Notes: a model not told the origin generated them from the letters alone. A stretch of 64,000 bases of DNA from Acidovorax sp. DW039 (GCF_037101375.1 NZ_AP029019.1:1612001-1676000), one strand, 5' to 3'; counted from the stretch's first letter, positions 1 through 9,574 are shown. Numbers and translations: made by a program.

Positions 1-369
1 CGCGGCACCCACGGGCGCAGTGGCCTGACCGAAAAAGTGAAGGCATCGACCCTGACCGAGGCGGAAGCTGAGGAGCAGATTCTGGCTTTCCTGAGCCAAT
101 ATGTGCCCAAGGGAGTTGCGCCCATGTGTGGCAACAGCATTGGGCAGGATCGTCGGTTTCTGGTGCGTTACATGCCCAAGCTGGAGCGCTTTTTCCACTA
201 CCGCAATCTGGATGTCAGCACACTCAAGGAACTGGCAAAGCGCTGGAAGCCCGAGGCTTACTCCAGTTTCAAAAAGGCGCAGCGACACACGGCGCTGGCT
301 GACGTGCATGAATCCATTGATGAGCTGGCCCATTACCGAACCCATCTTTTGGCAGTGAGTTCGACCTGA
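1..369 (+). CDS. orn: Oligoribonuclease (3' end, start lies outside the window)
   Basis: The reading frame is open from base 1 and ends at a TGA at 367-369, giving the last 122 residues. It contains the DEDDh-family signature around [12 protein letters not shown], the [19 protein letters not shown] block and the HTALADV segment that carries the catalytic His and last acidic residue of Orn. Orn is a 3'-5' exoribonuclease that degrades 2-5 nt RNA fragments and the pGpG made from c-di-GMP, which fits the two GGDEF genes further along. The internal ATG at 37 is not the real start, because family similarity continues upstream of it. Confidence 0.95.
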   Translation, partial: RGTHGRSGLTEKVKASTLTEAEAEEQILAFLSQYVPKGVAPMCGNSIGQDRRFLVRYMPKLERFFHYRNLDVSTLKELAKRWKPEAYSSFKKAQRHTALADVHESIDELAHYRTHLLAVSST

Positions 370-638
370 TTCATCGCAATGAATCCCGATCGCTCTATTG
401 CGGGGAAACCCTTAAACGTGCAATAATCCTGGGCTGCGCCGATTTATGGCGCAGATTGCGCATCTCCCCTCACACACTGGGCTAGCAGGTTTCTGCTGCA
501 TGCGAACTCCGGTTCGCGATCTTTGCCCACCCGCACCGGTCAAGCCGGTACAGGTTTCGTTTGATGGTTGATGTTTTTTAACCATTGACGAGGCCACCCT
601 CAGGCTACCGCCTGCGGATGTTTTCGTGTGAGAAAAAT
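370..638 (+). promoter_or_regulatory. Structured leader upstream of the DEAD-box helicase
   Basis: This 269-bp gap carries no convincing ORF. It holds several inverted repeats, including GCGAAC/GTTCGC near 507-523, ACCGG/CCGGT near 534-550 and ATGGTT/AACCAT near 562-585. Long structured 5' leaders are common for RhlE-type helicases and often mediate cold or autogenous control. That role is inferred from position only. Confidence 0.4.
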
Positions 639-2450
639 ATGACCGACACTTTGCAAGTGCAGGGCGATTTCGCGCCTGCTGACTCTTCTATTTCCGCTGA
701 ATCCCTGAACGCTGCTGCAGCTGACGTTGCGCAAGAAACCAGCGAGCCCAATGGCTTTATCGAACTGGGCTTGGCCTCTGAGCTGGTGCGCGCCGTGGCA
801 GACCTGGGTTACACCCAGCCCACCGGTGTTCAACGCAAGGCCATTCCTCTCGCAATGGGTGGTGGCAATGACTCTGGCAAATTCATCGATCTGATGGTGT
901 CCAGCCAGACGGGTAGCGGCAAGACGGCTGCCTTCCTGCTGCCCGTGCTGCACACTCTGATCCAGCAACAGGCGCAGGCCGAAGCTGCTGAGCGTGAGGC
1001 TTTCGAGCGTGCCGTGGCTGAGGCTGCTGCGCGGGGTGAGCCTGCTCCCAAGCGCGCCAAGCGCAAGGACCCCACCAGCTCCCGCAACTTCAAGGCGGCG
1101 ACCCCCGGTGCGCTGATCCTGTGCCCCACCCGCGAACTGGCCCAGCAAGTGGCCCACGACGCGATTGATCTCGTGAAGCACTGCCGCGGTCTGCGCGTGG
1201 CCAACGTGGTGGGCGGCATGCCCTACCAGTTGCAGATCGCCAAGCTGCAGAACGCCAATCTGGTGGTGGCAACTCCAGGCCGCCTGCTGGATTTGCAGCG
1301 CTCCATGCAGATCAAGCTGGACAAGGTCCAGTTCCTGGTGGTGGACGAAGCCGACCGCATGCTGGACCTGGGCTTCTCGGACGACCTGGCCGAGATCAAT
1401 CAGCTCACCAGCCAGCGCAAGCAAACCATGATGTTCAGTGCCACGTTTGCGCCGCGCATTCAGCAGCTGGCCATGCGGGTGATGCACGACGGTGGTTCGT
1501 CCGTGCAGAAGGTGACCATCGACTCTCCTCAGGAGAAGCATGCCAACATCAAGCAGGTGCTGTACTGGGCCGATAACGCCCAGCACAAGCGCAAGTTGCT
1601 GGACCACTGGCTGCGCGATACATCCATCAACCAGGCCATCGTGTTCGCCAGCACCCAGGTGGAATGCGACGGCTTGGCCAATGATCTGCAGCAAGACGGC
1701 TTCTCTGCCGTCGCCTTGCACGGTGCCTTGAGCCAAGGTCTGCGCAACCGTCGTCTGATGGCGCTGCGCAACGGGCAGGTTCAGATTCTGGTGGCAACGG
1801 ATGTGGCTGCCCGTGGTATTGATGTGCCGACCATCACGCACGTCTTCAACTTTGGCCTGCCGATGAAGGCTGAGGATTACACCCACCGCATTGGCCGTAC
1901 CGGTCGTGCGGGTCGTGATGGCCTGGCTGTCACGTTTGCCGAGTTCCGTGATCGTCGCAAGATTTTTGACATCGAAGGCTACAGCCGTCAGCAGTTCAAG
2001 TCGGAAGTGATTCCCGGTCTGGAGCCCACACAGCGTGCTCCGCAAACTCCCCGTGGTGACTTCGGCGGCCGCGGACGCTCCGGTGGCTTTGAAGGCCGTG
2101 ACCGTCGCTTTGCTGGCCGCGGAGACCGCGGTGGTAACGATCGCGGTGGTTTTGGCGGTGGATTTGCGGGCCGTGGTTCTGCAGGCCCCCGTGGTGGCGA
2201 GGGCTTTGCTCCCCGCGAAGAGCGCGGCTTCGGTCAGCGCCGTGACAACGAAGGCTATGGCCGCAAACCTGGCTTTGGTGACAGTGCGCCCCGTGGTGGT
2301 TTTGGTCCTCGCGCTGAAATGGGTGCTCCACGTGCTGAACGTGGTGACTTTGCGCCACGCAAACCCGCCTTTGCCAAGCCAGCAGGCGCAGGTGGCGGCA
2401 AGTTTGCTCCGCACGACGCACGCAAGCGCCCTGCACGCCCAGCACGTTGA
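639..2450 (+). CDS. rhlE: DEAD-box ATP-dependent RNA helicase, RhlE-like
   Basis: A protein of 603 residues with all DEAD-box motifs in order: the Q motif region FIELGLASELV, Walker A QTGSGKT (Lys95), PTRELAQQV, TPGRLLDL, DEAD with Asp236, SAT, ATDVAARGID and HRIGRTGRAG. The tail from about residue 470 is a low-complexity RGG/RGGF region, typical of cold-shock helicases that bind RNA non-specifically. About 50 extra residues rich in Ala, Glu and Lys sit between motifs I and Ia. The start at 639 (MTDTLQ) is preferred over upstream in-frame ATGs at 585 and 618, which add residues unlike the family. A strong terminator follows. Likely role: ribosome assembly and mRNA structure remodelling. Confidence 0.93.
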   Translation: MTDTLQVQGDFAPADSSISAESLNAAAADVAQETSEPNGFIELGLASELVRAVADLGYTQPTGVQRKAIPLAMGGGNDSGKFIDLMVSSQTGSGKTAAFLLPVLHTLIQQQAQAEAAEREAFERAVAEAAARGEPAPKRAKRKDPTSSRNFKAATPGALILCPTRELAQQVAHDAIDLVKHCRGLRVANVVGGMPYQLQIAKLQNANLVVATPGRLLDLQRSMQIKLDKVQFLVVDEADRMLDLGFSDDLAEINQLTSQRKQTMMFSATFAPRIQQLAMRVMHDGGSSVQKVTIDSPQEKHANIKQVLYWADNAQHKRKLLDHWLRDTSINQAIVFASTQVECDGLANDLQQDGFSAVALHGALSQGLRNRRLMALRNGQVQILVATDVAARGIDVPTITHVFNFGLPMKAEDYTHRIGRTGRAGRDGLAVTFAEFRDRRKIFDIEGYSRQQFKSEVIPGLEPTQRAPQTPRGDFGGRGRSGGFEGRDRRFAGRGDRGGNDRGGFGGGFAGRGSAGPRGGEGFAPREERGFGQRRDNEGYGRKPGFGDSAPRGGFGPRAEMGAPRAERGDFAPRKPAFAKPAGAGGGKFAPHDARKRPARPAR

Positions 2451-2490
2451 TGGGATGGGCTGTGGGTGATGACATCCACTGATACCTTTC

Positions 2491-2524
2491 AAAGCCACTG
2501 CTCGTAAGAGCAGTGGCTTTTTTA
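2491..2524 (+). terminator. Rho-independent terminator of the helicase gene
   Basis: Perfect 13-base arms AAAGCCACTGCTC and GAGCAGTGGCTTT around a short loop are followed by a T run, 40 bp after the helicase stop codon. Confidence 0.93.
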
Positions 2525-2610
2525 CTGGCGGGTTCTTTGGCAGATGTGTAAGGATTTGTTCACTTTTTGCCGATCTGTCTCCGCATAATGGGCGTTGAAA
2601 GGATCTTGCT

Positions 2611-4071
2611 GTGTCTTCCTCCGTTTCTTCTGGTGCTGATTTCGAGCACATGTTCAATCTGGCTCCTGTCTCGCTCTGGCTGGAGGATTACGGCGGCCTG
2701 AAAACGCTGTTCGACGGATGGCGCGCCGAGGGCGTAGAGGACCTTCGGGCTCACTTGCAGGCAGAGCCGGCTCTGCTCGCCCAGTGCAGTGCGGCGCTCA
2801 AGGTTTTGCGGGTGAACCAGCGAACGCTGGATCTCTTCGCGGCCCCCACGCAGGATGTTTTGGTGTCCCAGCTGTCCAGGGTGTTCAGGGATGACATGCA
2901 CGCGTCCATGGTTCGGGAGCTGGCGCAGCTGTGGAATGGTTGCCTTGAGTTCACCAACGAGACCGTGAACTACGCGCTGGATGGTCGCCGCCTGGATGCC
3001 CGTATCAGTGTGCGCGTCTTGCCTGGGCATGAGGAGGACTGGAGTCGGGTGCTGGTCTCCTTGGAGGACATCACTCAGGAGGTGCGAGGTGCGCACCAAT
3101 TGCGACGCAGCGAGCAATACGCGCGTGATTTGTTCGAGTACTCCCCCGTGTCCTTGTGGGTAGAAGATTTCAGTGCCATCAAGGCGTTGCTTGACGGGGT
3201 GCGCGCCCAAGGAATTGGTGATTTCAAGACTTTTCTGAAGGTGCACCCCGAGTTCATTTCGCGCTGCATGCAGGAAATCCGGGTGATCGACGTGAACCAG
3301 CAGACGCTGCAGATGTTTGGCGCCAGCTCCAAGGAGCATTTGCTCAACAACATCAGCCGTGTGTTCCGTGGCGAGATGCGCGAGTCGTTTGCCGAGCAAC
3401 TGCAGGATCTGTGGGAAGGGCGGACCGTTCAGCAGCGCGAGGTGACCAACTATTCCCTCACGGGGGAGGCTGTGCACATCCACATGCAGTTTTCGGTGCT
3501 GAACAGTCACCTTGATGACTGGAGCCTGGTGCTGCTTTCGCTGGTGGATATCACGGCCCGCAAGAAAGCCGAGGCTTACCTGGAATACTTGGGCAAGCAT
3601 GATGTCCTGACCCAGCTGCGCAACCGTGCTTTCTATGCGGAAGAACTGAATCGCCTCACGCGCAAGGGGCCCTGGCCTTTTGCGGTGATTGCCATTGATC
3701 TCAACGGCCTCAAGGCCATCAATGACGAACAAGGGCATGCAGCGGGTGACGCCATGCTGCGCCGCGCTGGAGAAGTGCTTGCCAAGGCCGTTGATGCCCC
3801 TGCCTGTGCCGCCCGCGTCGGGGGAGATGAGTTTGCTGTGCTTCTTCCTGGTGTGGATGAGCGTGGAGCTTTGGCGGTGCGAGAGCGCATCCTGTCGCTG
3901 GTTGAAATGAACAACCAGTTCTACTCAGGACAGCCCCTGGGCTTTGCAATGGGTATTGCCTGTTGCCAGTCGGGTGAAGGGGTGGAGGCTGCACTGCTCA
4001 AGGCCGATCAGGCCATGTACGAGGAAAAGCGACGGTACTACCAGCAGATGGGCACGGAGCGCCGACGCTAG
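2611..4071 (+). CDS. Tandem-PAS diguanylate cyclase
   Basis: A protein of 486 residues. Two PAS-type modules are clear internal repeats of each other, starting at about residues 10 and 168, with the shared pattern PVSLWxEDxxxxKxLxDGxR followed by QxxDL/MFxA. They are followed by a C-terminal GGDEF domain with an intact active site at residues 404-408. No RxxD inhibitory I-site precedes the GGDEF, so product inhibition is probably absent. No membrane segment is apparent. The GTG start has AAAGGA about 8 bases upstream. It should make c-di-GMP in the cytoplasm in response to an unknown PAS ligand. It is convergent with the Bcr/CflA gene. Confidence 0.88.
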   Translation: MSSSVSSGADFEHMFNLAPVSLWLEDYGGLKTLFDGWRAEGVEDLRAHLQAEPALLAQCSAALKVLRVNQRTLDLFAAPTQDVLVSQLSRVFRDDMHASMVRELAQLWNGCLEFTNETVNYALDGRRLDARISVRVLPGHEEDWSRVLVSLEDITQEVRGAHQLRRSEQYARDLFEYSPVSLWVEDFSAIKALLDGVRAQGIGDFKTFLKVHPEFISRCMQEIRVIDVNQQTLQMFGASSKEHLLNNISRVFRGEMRESFAEQLQDLWEGRTVQQREVTNYSLTGEAVHIHMQFSVLNSHLDDWSLVLLSLVDITARKKAEAYLEYLGKHDVLTQLRNRAFYAEELNRLTRKGPWPFAVIAIDLNGLKAINDEQGHAAGDAMLRRAGEVLAKAVDAPACAARVGGDEFAVLLPGVDERGALAVRERILSLVEMNNQFYSGQPLGFAMGIACCQSGEGVEAALLKADQAMYEEKRRYYQQMGTERRR

Positions 4072-4092
4072 CAGGCGCATGGCTGCCCTCGG

Positions 4093-5331
4093 CTATTTGG
4101 CTGGGTGGGAGGCTTTCTTGCCTATCTCTGGCCAGCGGTGATGCAGGTACAGCCATGAGGCAAGCCCTATGCACAGCATGAGCAGCGAGGCCAGTGCGAG
4201 CCCGCGTGTGGAATGCATCACCATGGGGGAAACCACCCCCGCCACGATCCCGTTGGCGGTGGAGCCCACAAAAGCCTGGAGCGACGAAGCCATGCCCCGC
4301 CGTTCGGGAGCGAGGTCCAGCACCAGCAGCGTCACTACCGGCACCATCAATGCCCACCCGAAGGCAAAGATGGCAATGGGCAGCAAGGCCCAGGCAGGGT
4401 GAGGTGGCAGAACCAGGTTCAGTGCCACGTTGACGATGCCCACTGTGAACATGATCACGAAGCCATGGCGGATTTGGCGTTTGGGTGCGATGCGGCCTGC
4501 CAGCCGACCGCTGAGCCACGCACCACCCATGATTCCCGAGATGGTCAACACGAAAAACCAGAAGAACTGCGTGGGTGCGAGATGCAGGTGCTCGCCCAGG
4601 AATGCGGGGGCAGAGAGCACATACAGAAACATGCCATTGAAAGGGATGCCACTCGCAAAGGCCAGCAGCACGAACTTGGGACTGGAGCCCAACGCCCAAT
4701 AGCCACGCATGAGGTGGGGCACATTGAAAGGCTGGCGATGCTCGGCGTGCAGCGTCTCAGGCAGCAGGCGGAAATTCGTGATCCACAGTGTGGCACCCAC
4801 CAGCGCAAGGAACCAGAAGATGCTCTGCCAGCCGGTGTGCACAAACAGCCATCCACCGACGATGGGTGCAATGGCGGGAGCCACGCCAAAGTAAATGGTG
4901 ACCTGGCTCATCACCTTCTGCGCCTGGGCGGGCGGGAACATGTCTCGAATCACCGCCCGGGACACCACAATGCCCGCGCCGGTAGACAAGCCTTGCACCG
5001 CGCGGAAAAACACCAGTTGCCCGATGTTCTGGGACAGTGCGCAGCCCGCCGATGCGATGGTGAAGAGAGCGATGCCCCAGAGCACCACGGGCCGCCTGCC
5101 AAAGCTGTCCGCCAAGGCCCCATGGAAGAGGTTCATGAATGCGAACCCGAACAGATAAGCCGACAGGGTCTGCTGCATCTGGATGGGCGTGGCTCCGAGC
5201 GCTGTAGCAATCCCGGAGAACGCCGGGATGTACGTGTCGATGGAGAAGGGCCCCAGCATGCCCAGAATGGCCAGCAAGAAAGCTAGGGCCCATTGCGGGC
5301 CTTTCCAGAGCGTGTGGGCTTGTGGATTCAT
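4093..5331 (-). CDS. Bcr/CflA-type MFS drug efflux transporter
   Basis: A 412-residue hydrophobic protein with about twelve membrane segments. The first helix carries GPFSIDTYIPAF, a hallmark of the Bcr/CflA proton-drug antiporters. Loop 2-3 has the MFS motif A variant GALADSFGRRP, and the later FFRAVQGLSTGAG matches the antiporter region of the family. The ATG at 5331 gives the expected N terminus. It should export drugs or small metabolites such as sulfonamide, bicyclomycin or cysteine. The substrate cannot be told from sequence. Confidence 0.9.
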   Translation of the reverse strand: MNPQAHTLWKGPQWALAFLLAILGMLGPFSIDTYIPAFSGIATALGATPIQMQQTLSAYLFGFAFMNLFHGALADSFGRRPVVLWGIALFTIASAGCALSQNIGQLVFFRAVQGLSTGAGIVVSRAVIRDMFPPAQAQKVMSQVTIYFGVAPAIAPIVGGWLFVHTGWQSIFWFLALVGATLWITNFRLLPETLHAEHRQPFNVPHLMRGYWALGSSPKFVLLAFASGIPFNGMFLYVLSAPAFLGEHLHLAPTQFFWFFVLTISGIMGGAWLSGRLAGRIAPKRQIRHGFVIMFTVGIVNVALNLVLPPHPAWALLPIAIFAFGWALMVPVVTLLVLDLAPERRGMASSLQAFVGSTANGIVAGVVSPMVMHSTRGLALASLLMLCIGLASWLYLHHRWPEIGKKASHPAK

Positions 5332-5405
5332 GGTTGACCAGTCACCTTGATGCGCTGATGAAAAGAGGGTGGATCAGCGAAGGAAATAGAAAACGCCGCG
5401 CAAAA

Positions 5406-5440
5406 GCAAAAAGCCGAAACTACAAAGTAGCTTCGGCTTT
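5406..5440 (-). terminator. Terminator downstream of tRNA-Lys
   Basis: An inverted repeat, AAAGCCGAA(G)CTAC and GTAG(T)TTCGGCTTT on the minus strand, is followed by a T-rich run. It lies about 20 bp past the tRNA 3' end. Confidence 0.85.
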
Positions 5441-5460
5441 CTGTTGCCTTGCGGCTTGTT

Positions 5461-5536
5461 TGGTGGGTCCTGAGTGACTCGAACACTCGACCTACGGATT
5501 AAGAGTCCGCTGCTCTACCAACTGAGCTAAGAACCC
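5461..5536 (-). tRNA. tRNA-Lys (anticodon CTT)
   Basis: Read on the minus strand, a 76-nt sequence folds as a cloverleaf. The acceptor stem is GGGTTCT/AGGACCC, the D loop contains AGCTCAGTTGGTAGAGC, the anticodon loop is CTCTTAA (anticodon CTT), the T loop contains GTTCGAGTC, and the CCA end is encoded. It is flanked by its own promoter and terminator, so it is a single-gene transcription unit. Confidence 0.97.
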
Positions 5537-5574
5537 AAACTTTTTATTTGGTCTGCATCGCTGCAGAGACTCGT

Positions 5575-5604
5575 ATTATGCACTATTTTTCACGGCTGGC
5601 GCAA
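5575..5604 (-). promoter_or_regulatory. Sigma-70-like promoter for tRNA-Lys
   Basis: On the minus strand TTGCGC (5604-5599) and CATAAT (5580-5575) are separated by 18 bases and lie about 40 bases before the tRNA 5' end. Both hexamers are near consensus. Confidence 0.6.
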
Positions 5605-5616
5605 GTTGCGAAGAAT

Positions 5617-6501
5617 TTATTGCATTGCGTTTCGGCTGGCCAGCTCTACGAACAGCCCGCTGTGGTCCAGGTCTTCCAGGCCGTGGTCTATGCCTTGGGC
5701 ATAGAGAGACTCAAACAAGGCAGTTACGGGCGCATCGAAACCGATCTCGGCAGCGGTTGCCAAGGCATTGCGCATGTCCTTGAGTTGAACGGCCATACGG
5801 GCTTTGGGTGCGAAATCGCGGTCTACCATGCGCTGGCCGTGCAATTGCAAGATGCGGCTGTCTGCAAATCCTCCCATGATGGCTTCACGCACCTTGGCCA
5901 TGTCGGCCCCGCCTTTGGCTGCGAACAGCAGGGCTTCGGCGACGGCACCGATGGAGATGCCGACAATCATCTGATTGGCCAGTTTGGCCAGTTGGCCGCA
6001 GCCGTGCGGCCCCACATGCGTTGCGCGGCCAAGGTGGGCGAACACCGGCTGGGCCCGCGCAAAATCCTCAGCCCTGCCACCCGCCATGATGGCCAGCGTG
6101 CCATTTTCTGCACCCACCGTGCCGCCGGATACGGGAGCATCCAGATGCGCCTTGCCCAGCTCGCCAAGGCGTGCTGCATGGTCACGCGCCTCGCGCGGCT
6201 GGATGGAAGCCATGTCGATCAACAGTGCGCCCGGCTGCATCGCCTGGGCGACCCCTTGCTCGAAAAGCACTTGGCCCACCACCGGGCCGTTTTCCAGAAA
6301 GCTGATGACGATATCGGTATGCCGCACCGCCTCCGCAGCCACAGAGTGCACTGCAATACCATGCGCGGCGAGTGGTTCTGCCTTGGCGCGTGTGCGGTTC
6401 CAGACATGAACCTGGTGACCTGCCGCCTGCAGGCGCCGGGCGGTGGGGTTGCCCATCATGCCAATGCCCAGAACGGCGATACGAAGCGAAGGTTGGGTCA
6501 T
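5617..6501 (-). CDS. NAD(P)-dependent 3-hydroxyisobutyrate dehydrogenase-like oxidoreductase
   Basis: A 294-residue member of the beta-hydroxyacid dehydrogenase family. It opens with the dinucleotide-binding fold AVLGIGMMGNPTARRL and carries the substrate signature DAPVSGGTVGAENGTL. The catalytic Lys is in the helix motif GCGQLAKLANQMIVG. An in-frame ATG 11 codons upstream (6534) would add MYPETTLEKKA, which is outside the family, so the start is placed at 6501. The family includes 3-hydroxyisobutyrate dehydrogenase and tartronate semialdehyde reductase, and the substrate cannot be fixed here. It is divergent from the hydrolase gene at 6673. Confidence 0.88.
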   Translation of the reverse strand: MTQPSLRIAVLGIGMMGNPTARRLQAAGHQVHVWNRTRAKAEPLAAHGIAVHSVAAEAVRHTDIVISFLENGPVVGQVLFEQGVAQAMQPGALLIDMASIQPREARDHAARLGELGKAHLDAPVSGGTVGAENGTLAIMAGGRAEDFARAQPVFAHLGRATHVGPHGCGQLAKLANQMIVGISIGAVAEALLFAAKGGADMAKVREAIMGGFADSRILQLHGQRMVDRDFAPKARMAVQLKDMRNALATAAEIGFDAPVTALFESLYAQGIDHGLEDLDHSGLFVELASRNAMQ

Positions 6502-6672
6502 GGCTTTTTTCTCAAGCGTTGTCTCTGGGTACATGATGGCGCTTTTGCGCGCGTCACCCTGTCACGTAGCTTGCAGCGTGCTCAGAGAGAGAAGATGATG
6601 CCGTTCGCCGCTGCCACACCCGCAGCCCCACGGATTTCAAACAGCTCGCAAACCTTCAAGGAGATTTCAGGA

Positions 6673-7557
6673 ATGTCCCTTCCGCAGCACGATCCCGCCT
6701 GGCTGGAGCGCATGTACAACAACCGCGCACTGGTCCCTGAGCACATGGAGTTTTTTCAGCGCTGGGCGACTGATTCAGCCCAGGTGCGTCGCAATATTCC
6801 CTGCGAACTGGATGTGGCCTACGGCACGGGCGTGGGCGAGAGTCTGGACATCTTCCCGGCAGAGCGTGTGGCCCCAGGCGGCGTTCCCGTCCTTGTTTTC
6901 ATTCACGGCGGGTACTGGCGGTCGCTCGACAAATCAGACCACTCCTTCATCGCACCGGCTTTTACCCGTGCCGGGTTCTGCGTGGTGGTGCTGAACTATG
7001 CCCTGTGCCCCGGCATGCCGGAGGCTCCGGTGACCATCCCTCACATCGGGCGGCAGATGGAAAAGGCCTTTGCCTGGGTGTGGCGCAATATTGCACGCCA
7101 TGGTGGCGACCCCGCCCGCATCACGGCGGTGGGCCACTCGGCAGGTGGGCAGCTCGCGGCCATGTTGCTGACCAGCGTGTGGCCTTTGATCAGTGCGGAG
7201 TTGCCTGATGGCCTGGTGCGCAATGCGCTGTCCATCTCAGGCGTGCACGATCTGGAGCCGTTGATGTACACGCCTTTTCTGCAAGAGAGCTTGCGCATTA
7301 CCGACGGCCATGTGCAGCAGGCCAGCCCTGCGAGGTTGCAGGCACCGGCCCGGGGTGTGCTCTACAGCGTGGCCGGTGGGGAGGAGAGTGACGAGTTCAA
7401 GCGCCAGGCCCAGCTGATTCAGGATGCCTGGGGATCCCACGCGGTGCCCCGGGTGCAGCTGATGCCGGGGTTGAACCACTTCAGCGTGCTCGATGCCCTG
7501 GCCAAGCCAGGGCACGACCTGCACCACATGGCGCAGAACCTGCTGCGGGCACCGTGA
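6673..7557 (+). CDS. Alpha/beta hydrolase, esterase/arylformamidase-like
   Basis: A protein of 294 residues with the oxyanion-hole motif FIHGGYWRSLDKSDHSF, the nucleophile elbow GHSAGGQ and a late His in GLNHFSVLDAL. The HGGYW form is seen in bacterial kynurenine formamidase-like carboxylesterases. The start at 6673 has AAGGAG 9 bases upstream. The frame is open much further upstream (to 5548), but that part runs antisense through the oxidoreductase and is not coding. No kynurenine-pathway genes are nearby, so a formamidase role is only a possibility. Confidence 0.85.
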   Translation: MSLPQHDPAWLERMYNNRALVPEHMEFFQRWATDSAQVRRNIPCELDVAYGTGVGESLDIFPAERVAPGGVPVLVFIHGGYWRSLDKSDHSFIAPAFTRAGFCVVVLNYALCPGMPEAPVTIPHIGRQMEKAFAWVWRNIARHGGDPARITAVGHSAGGQLAAMLLTSVWPLISAELPDGLVRNALSISGVHDLEPLMYTPFLQESLRITDGHVQQASPARLQAPARGVLYSVAGGEESDEFKRQAQLIQDAWGSHAVPRVQLMPGLNHFSVLDALAKPGHDLHHMAQNLLRAP

Positions 7558-7638
7558 ACAGGGCTGGGCGGGCTCTTTGCGAGCGGCCACCAAAGACCGC
7601 CAAGACGGCCCCCACAGCCCAGCCCTTGGACGGGACGG

Positions 7639-8616
7639 CTACATCAGCAGGTGTTCACCTGCGTTGTCGCCGCCCAGAATCACATAGTTCACCTTGCGGA
7701 TGTCCATGAGCTTGGTGCCACCCGCGTAGCTGATGGAGCTTTGCACGTCCTGCTCCATCTCCACCAGCGTGTTGGCCAGCTTGCCTTTGATGGGCTCCAG
7801 GATGCGCTTGCCCTCCACGTGCTTGTACTCGCCCTTGTTGAAGTCCGAGGCCGAGCCGTAGTATTCCTTGAACAGCTCACCGTCCACTTCCACCGTCTTG
7901 CCGGGTGATTCCTCGTGCCCCGCGAACAGGGAACCGATCATCACCATGGTTGCACCGAAACGGATGCTTTTGGCAATGTCGCCATGGCTGCGGATGCCGC
8001 CATCGGCAATGATGGGCTTGGTGGCCACACGGGCGCACCACTTGAGCGCGCTGAGCTGCCATCCGCCCGTGCCAAAACCGGTCTTGAGCTTGGTGATGCA
8101 CACCTTGCCGGGGCCCACGCCCACCTTGGTGGCGTCTGCGCCCCAGTTTTCCAGGTCAATCACCGCCTCAGGCGTGGCCACGTTGCCGGCAATCACAAAG
8201 GACTGCGGCAGCTTCTGCTTGAGGTAGCCGATCATGTTCTTCACGCTGTCGGCATGGCCGTGGGCGATGTCGATGGTGATGTACTCGGGCACCAGACCCT
8301 GGGCTACCAACTGGTCCACTGTGTCGTAGTCGGGTTGTTTCACCCCCAGGGAGATCGACGCAAAGCACCCCTTGGCGTGCATGTCCTTCACAAACTGAAC
8401 GTTGTCCAGGTCAAAACGGTGCATCACGTAGAAGTAGCCGTTCTTCGCCATCCACTCGCAAATACGCTCATCCACCACCGTCTTCATGTTGGCAGGCACC
8501 ACGGGCAGCTTGAAGCGCCGTCCGCCCAGCTCCACGCTGGCGTCGCACTCAGAGCGGCTTTCCACACGGCACTTGCGTGGCAGCAGCAGGATGTTGTCGT
8601 AGTCGAAGATTTCCAT
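7639..8616 (-). CDS. guaC: GMP reductase
   Basis: A 325-residue TIM-barrel enzyme of the IMPDH/GMPR family, without CBS domains and of usual GMP-reductase length. The catalytic loop [17 protein letters not shown] contains the reactive Cys, and [16 protein letters not shown] binds phosphate. It reduces GMP to IMP with NADPH, feeding guanine nucleotides back to the shared purine precursor. The start at 8616 (MEIFDYDN) has AAAGGAG about 12 bases upstream. An extension to 8742 has no family similarity. Confidence 0.95.
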   Translation of the reverse strand: MEIFDYDNILLLPRKCRVESRSECDASVELGGRRFKLPVVPANMKTVVDERICEWMAKNGYFYVMHRFDLDNVQFVKDMHAKGCFASISLGVKQPDYDTVDQLVAQGLVPEYITIDIAHGHADSVKNMIGYLKQKLPQSFVIAGNVATPEAVIDLENWGADATKVGVGPGKVCITKLKTGFGTGGWQLSALKWCARVATKPIIADGGIRSHGDIAKSIRFGATMVMIGSLFAGHEESPGKTVEVDGELFKEYYGSASDFNKGEYKHVEGKRILEPIKGKLANTLVEMEQDVQSSISYAGGTKLMDIRKVNYVILGGDNAGEHLLM

Positions 8617-8830
8617 GAGATTCCAAGCTCCTTTGAAAAGGCACTGCCGAACCATTTCGGCAGCGTGGGGCGCTTGGCTTGGGACCGGCTTTGTGAGTAC
8701 AGGCGTGAGAGCTGGTACCGAACCCTGGTTGCACAGGCACAAAAAAACCGGGCATCAAGAAACTTGGGCCCGGTGATTGATTCTAGGCGCATGGCGAGGC
8801 GCTGTCATAACGCCATCCGTATGACCTGTA

Positions 8831-9574
8831 TTACCGGCATGCTGACCGGGCTGCGGCCACCACTTCGCCCTGTGCGTTCTGCACCCAGCCCACCATGTGC
8901 AGCCGCTCTGCCTTGGCCCCTTCAGGAATGCGCATGGGGCGGTTGTCCATCCAGGCAAAGCGGCTGCGAATCAGCTCTGATTTTGGTAGCTGGTTGCGCT
9001 CATCCCATGTGCCTGAGAGCATGTTTCGCACCAGATTGCGCGCCACGGGCGTGCCTTCGCCGCCTGCGGGAACCGACTCCACCAGCAGCAGGTGGTAGTG
9101 CCAGGAACCCGCCGTAGAGGCCCGCCCGGCATGGGTGGCCCGCAGCGCGATGCCCGTGCCCAGATAGTCATTCATGGGCAGGCCGTGGGCTACGCGCAAG
9201 GGCTGGGTGAGTTGGTGGCTGTGGTGCTGGCCGCGCAGCACGCTGGCGGTGGCCATATCGGTGGTGGCAGGCGTACCGCGCCCCAGCTCTTCCAGCCGCA
9301 ACAGGCCATCACGGCTGGCGGCCGCAGCCAGCGGGGCATCCTCGCCCTGCGTGCCCGGCACGATCCAGTCCAGCACCAGGGTGGATGGCGCAGATGGCGC
9401 GGGGGTGGCCGGGTCTGCCCAGCAGGCTTCGCAATCGGCACTGATGAAGCGCTCGAACAGAGCGGTGGGGCGGGGGGCGCCATCGCTGCTGCAGCTGGCT
9501 TGCGCAGCGGCTGCCGCGGTGAAAAGGCTGGCGGCAGCGCCAATCGCAAGGGCAAAAACAGAGAAACGGGCCAT
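8831..9574 (-). CDS. Secreted protein of unknown function with CxxC motif
   Basis: A protein of 247 residues beginning with an apparent Sec signal peptide (MARFSVFALAIGAAASL, Ala-rich, cleavage near AQA-SC). The mature start contains FERFISADCEACW, whose CxxC placement recalls a thioredoxin-fold or DUF1223-like strand-turn. The rest does not match a family I recognise. The C-terminal half is rich in charged residues and contains GSWHYHLLLVES. The start chosen has the signal peptide, and the frame extends to 9655 without support. It is divergent from uvrD with about 30 bp between starts. Role unknown, probably periplasmic. Confidence 0.65.
   Translation of the reverse strand: MARFSVFALAIGAAASLFTAAAAAQASCSSDGAPRPTALFERFISADCEACWADPATPAPSAPSTLVLDWIVPGTQGEDAPLAAAASRDGLLRLEELGRGTPATTDMATASVLRGQHHSHQLTQPLRVAHGLPMNDYLGTGIALRATHAGRASTAGSWHYHLLLVESVPAGGEGTPVARNLVRNMLSGTWDERNQLPKSELIRSRFAWMDNRPMRIPEGAKAERLHMVGWVQNAQGEVVAAARSACR

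Noticed and set aside
600..2657. Long 685-residue open frame on the minus strand opposite the helicase
   Set aside because: It mirrors a real DEAD-box gene with all motifs. Its translation is low in recognisable domains and typical of antisense frames in high-GC DNA.
4213..5286. 357-residue plus-strand frame opposite the Bcr/CflA gene
   Set aside because: It is His/Gln/Arg-rich with no domain, and lies wholly over a well-supported membrane transporter gene.
5548..6672. Upstream 375-residue extension of the alpha/beta hydrolase frame
   Set aside because: It runs antisense through the oxidoreductase gene. A good ribosome site and family start exist at 6673.
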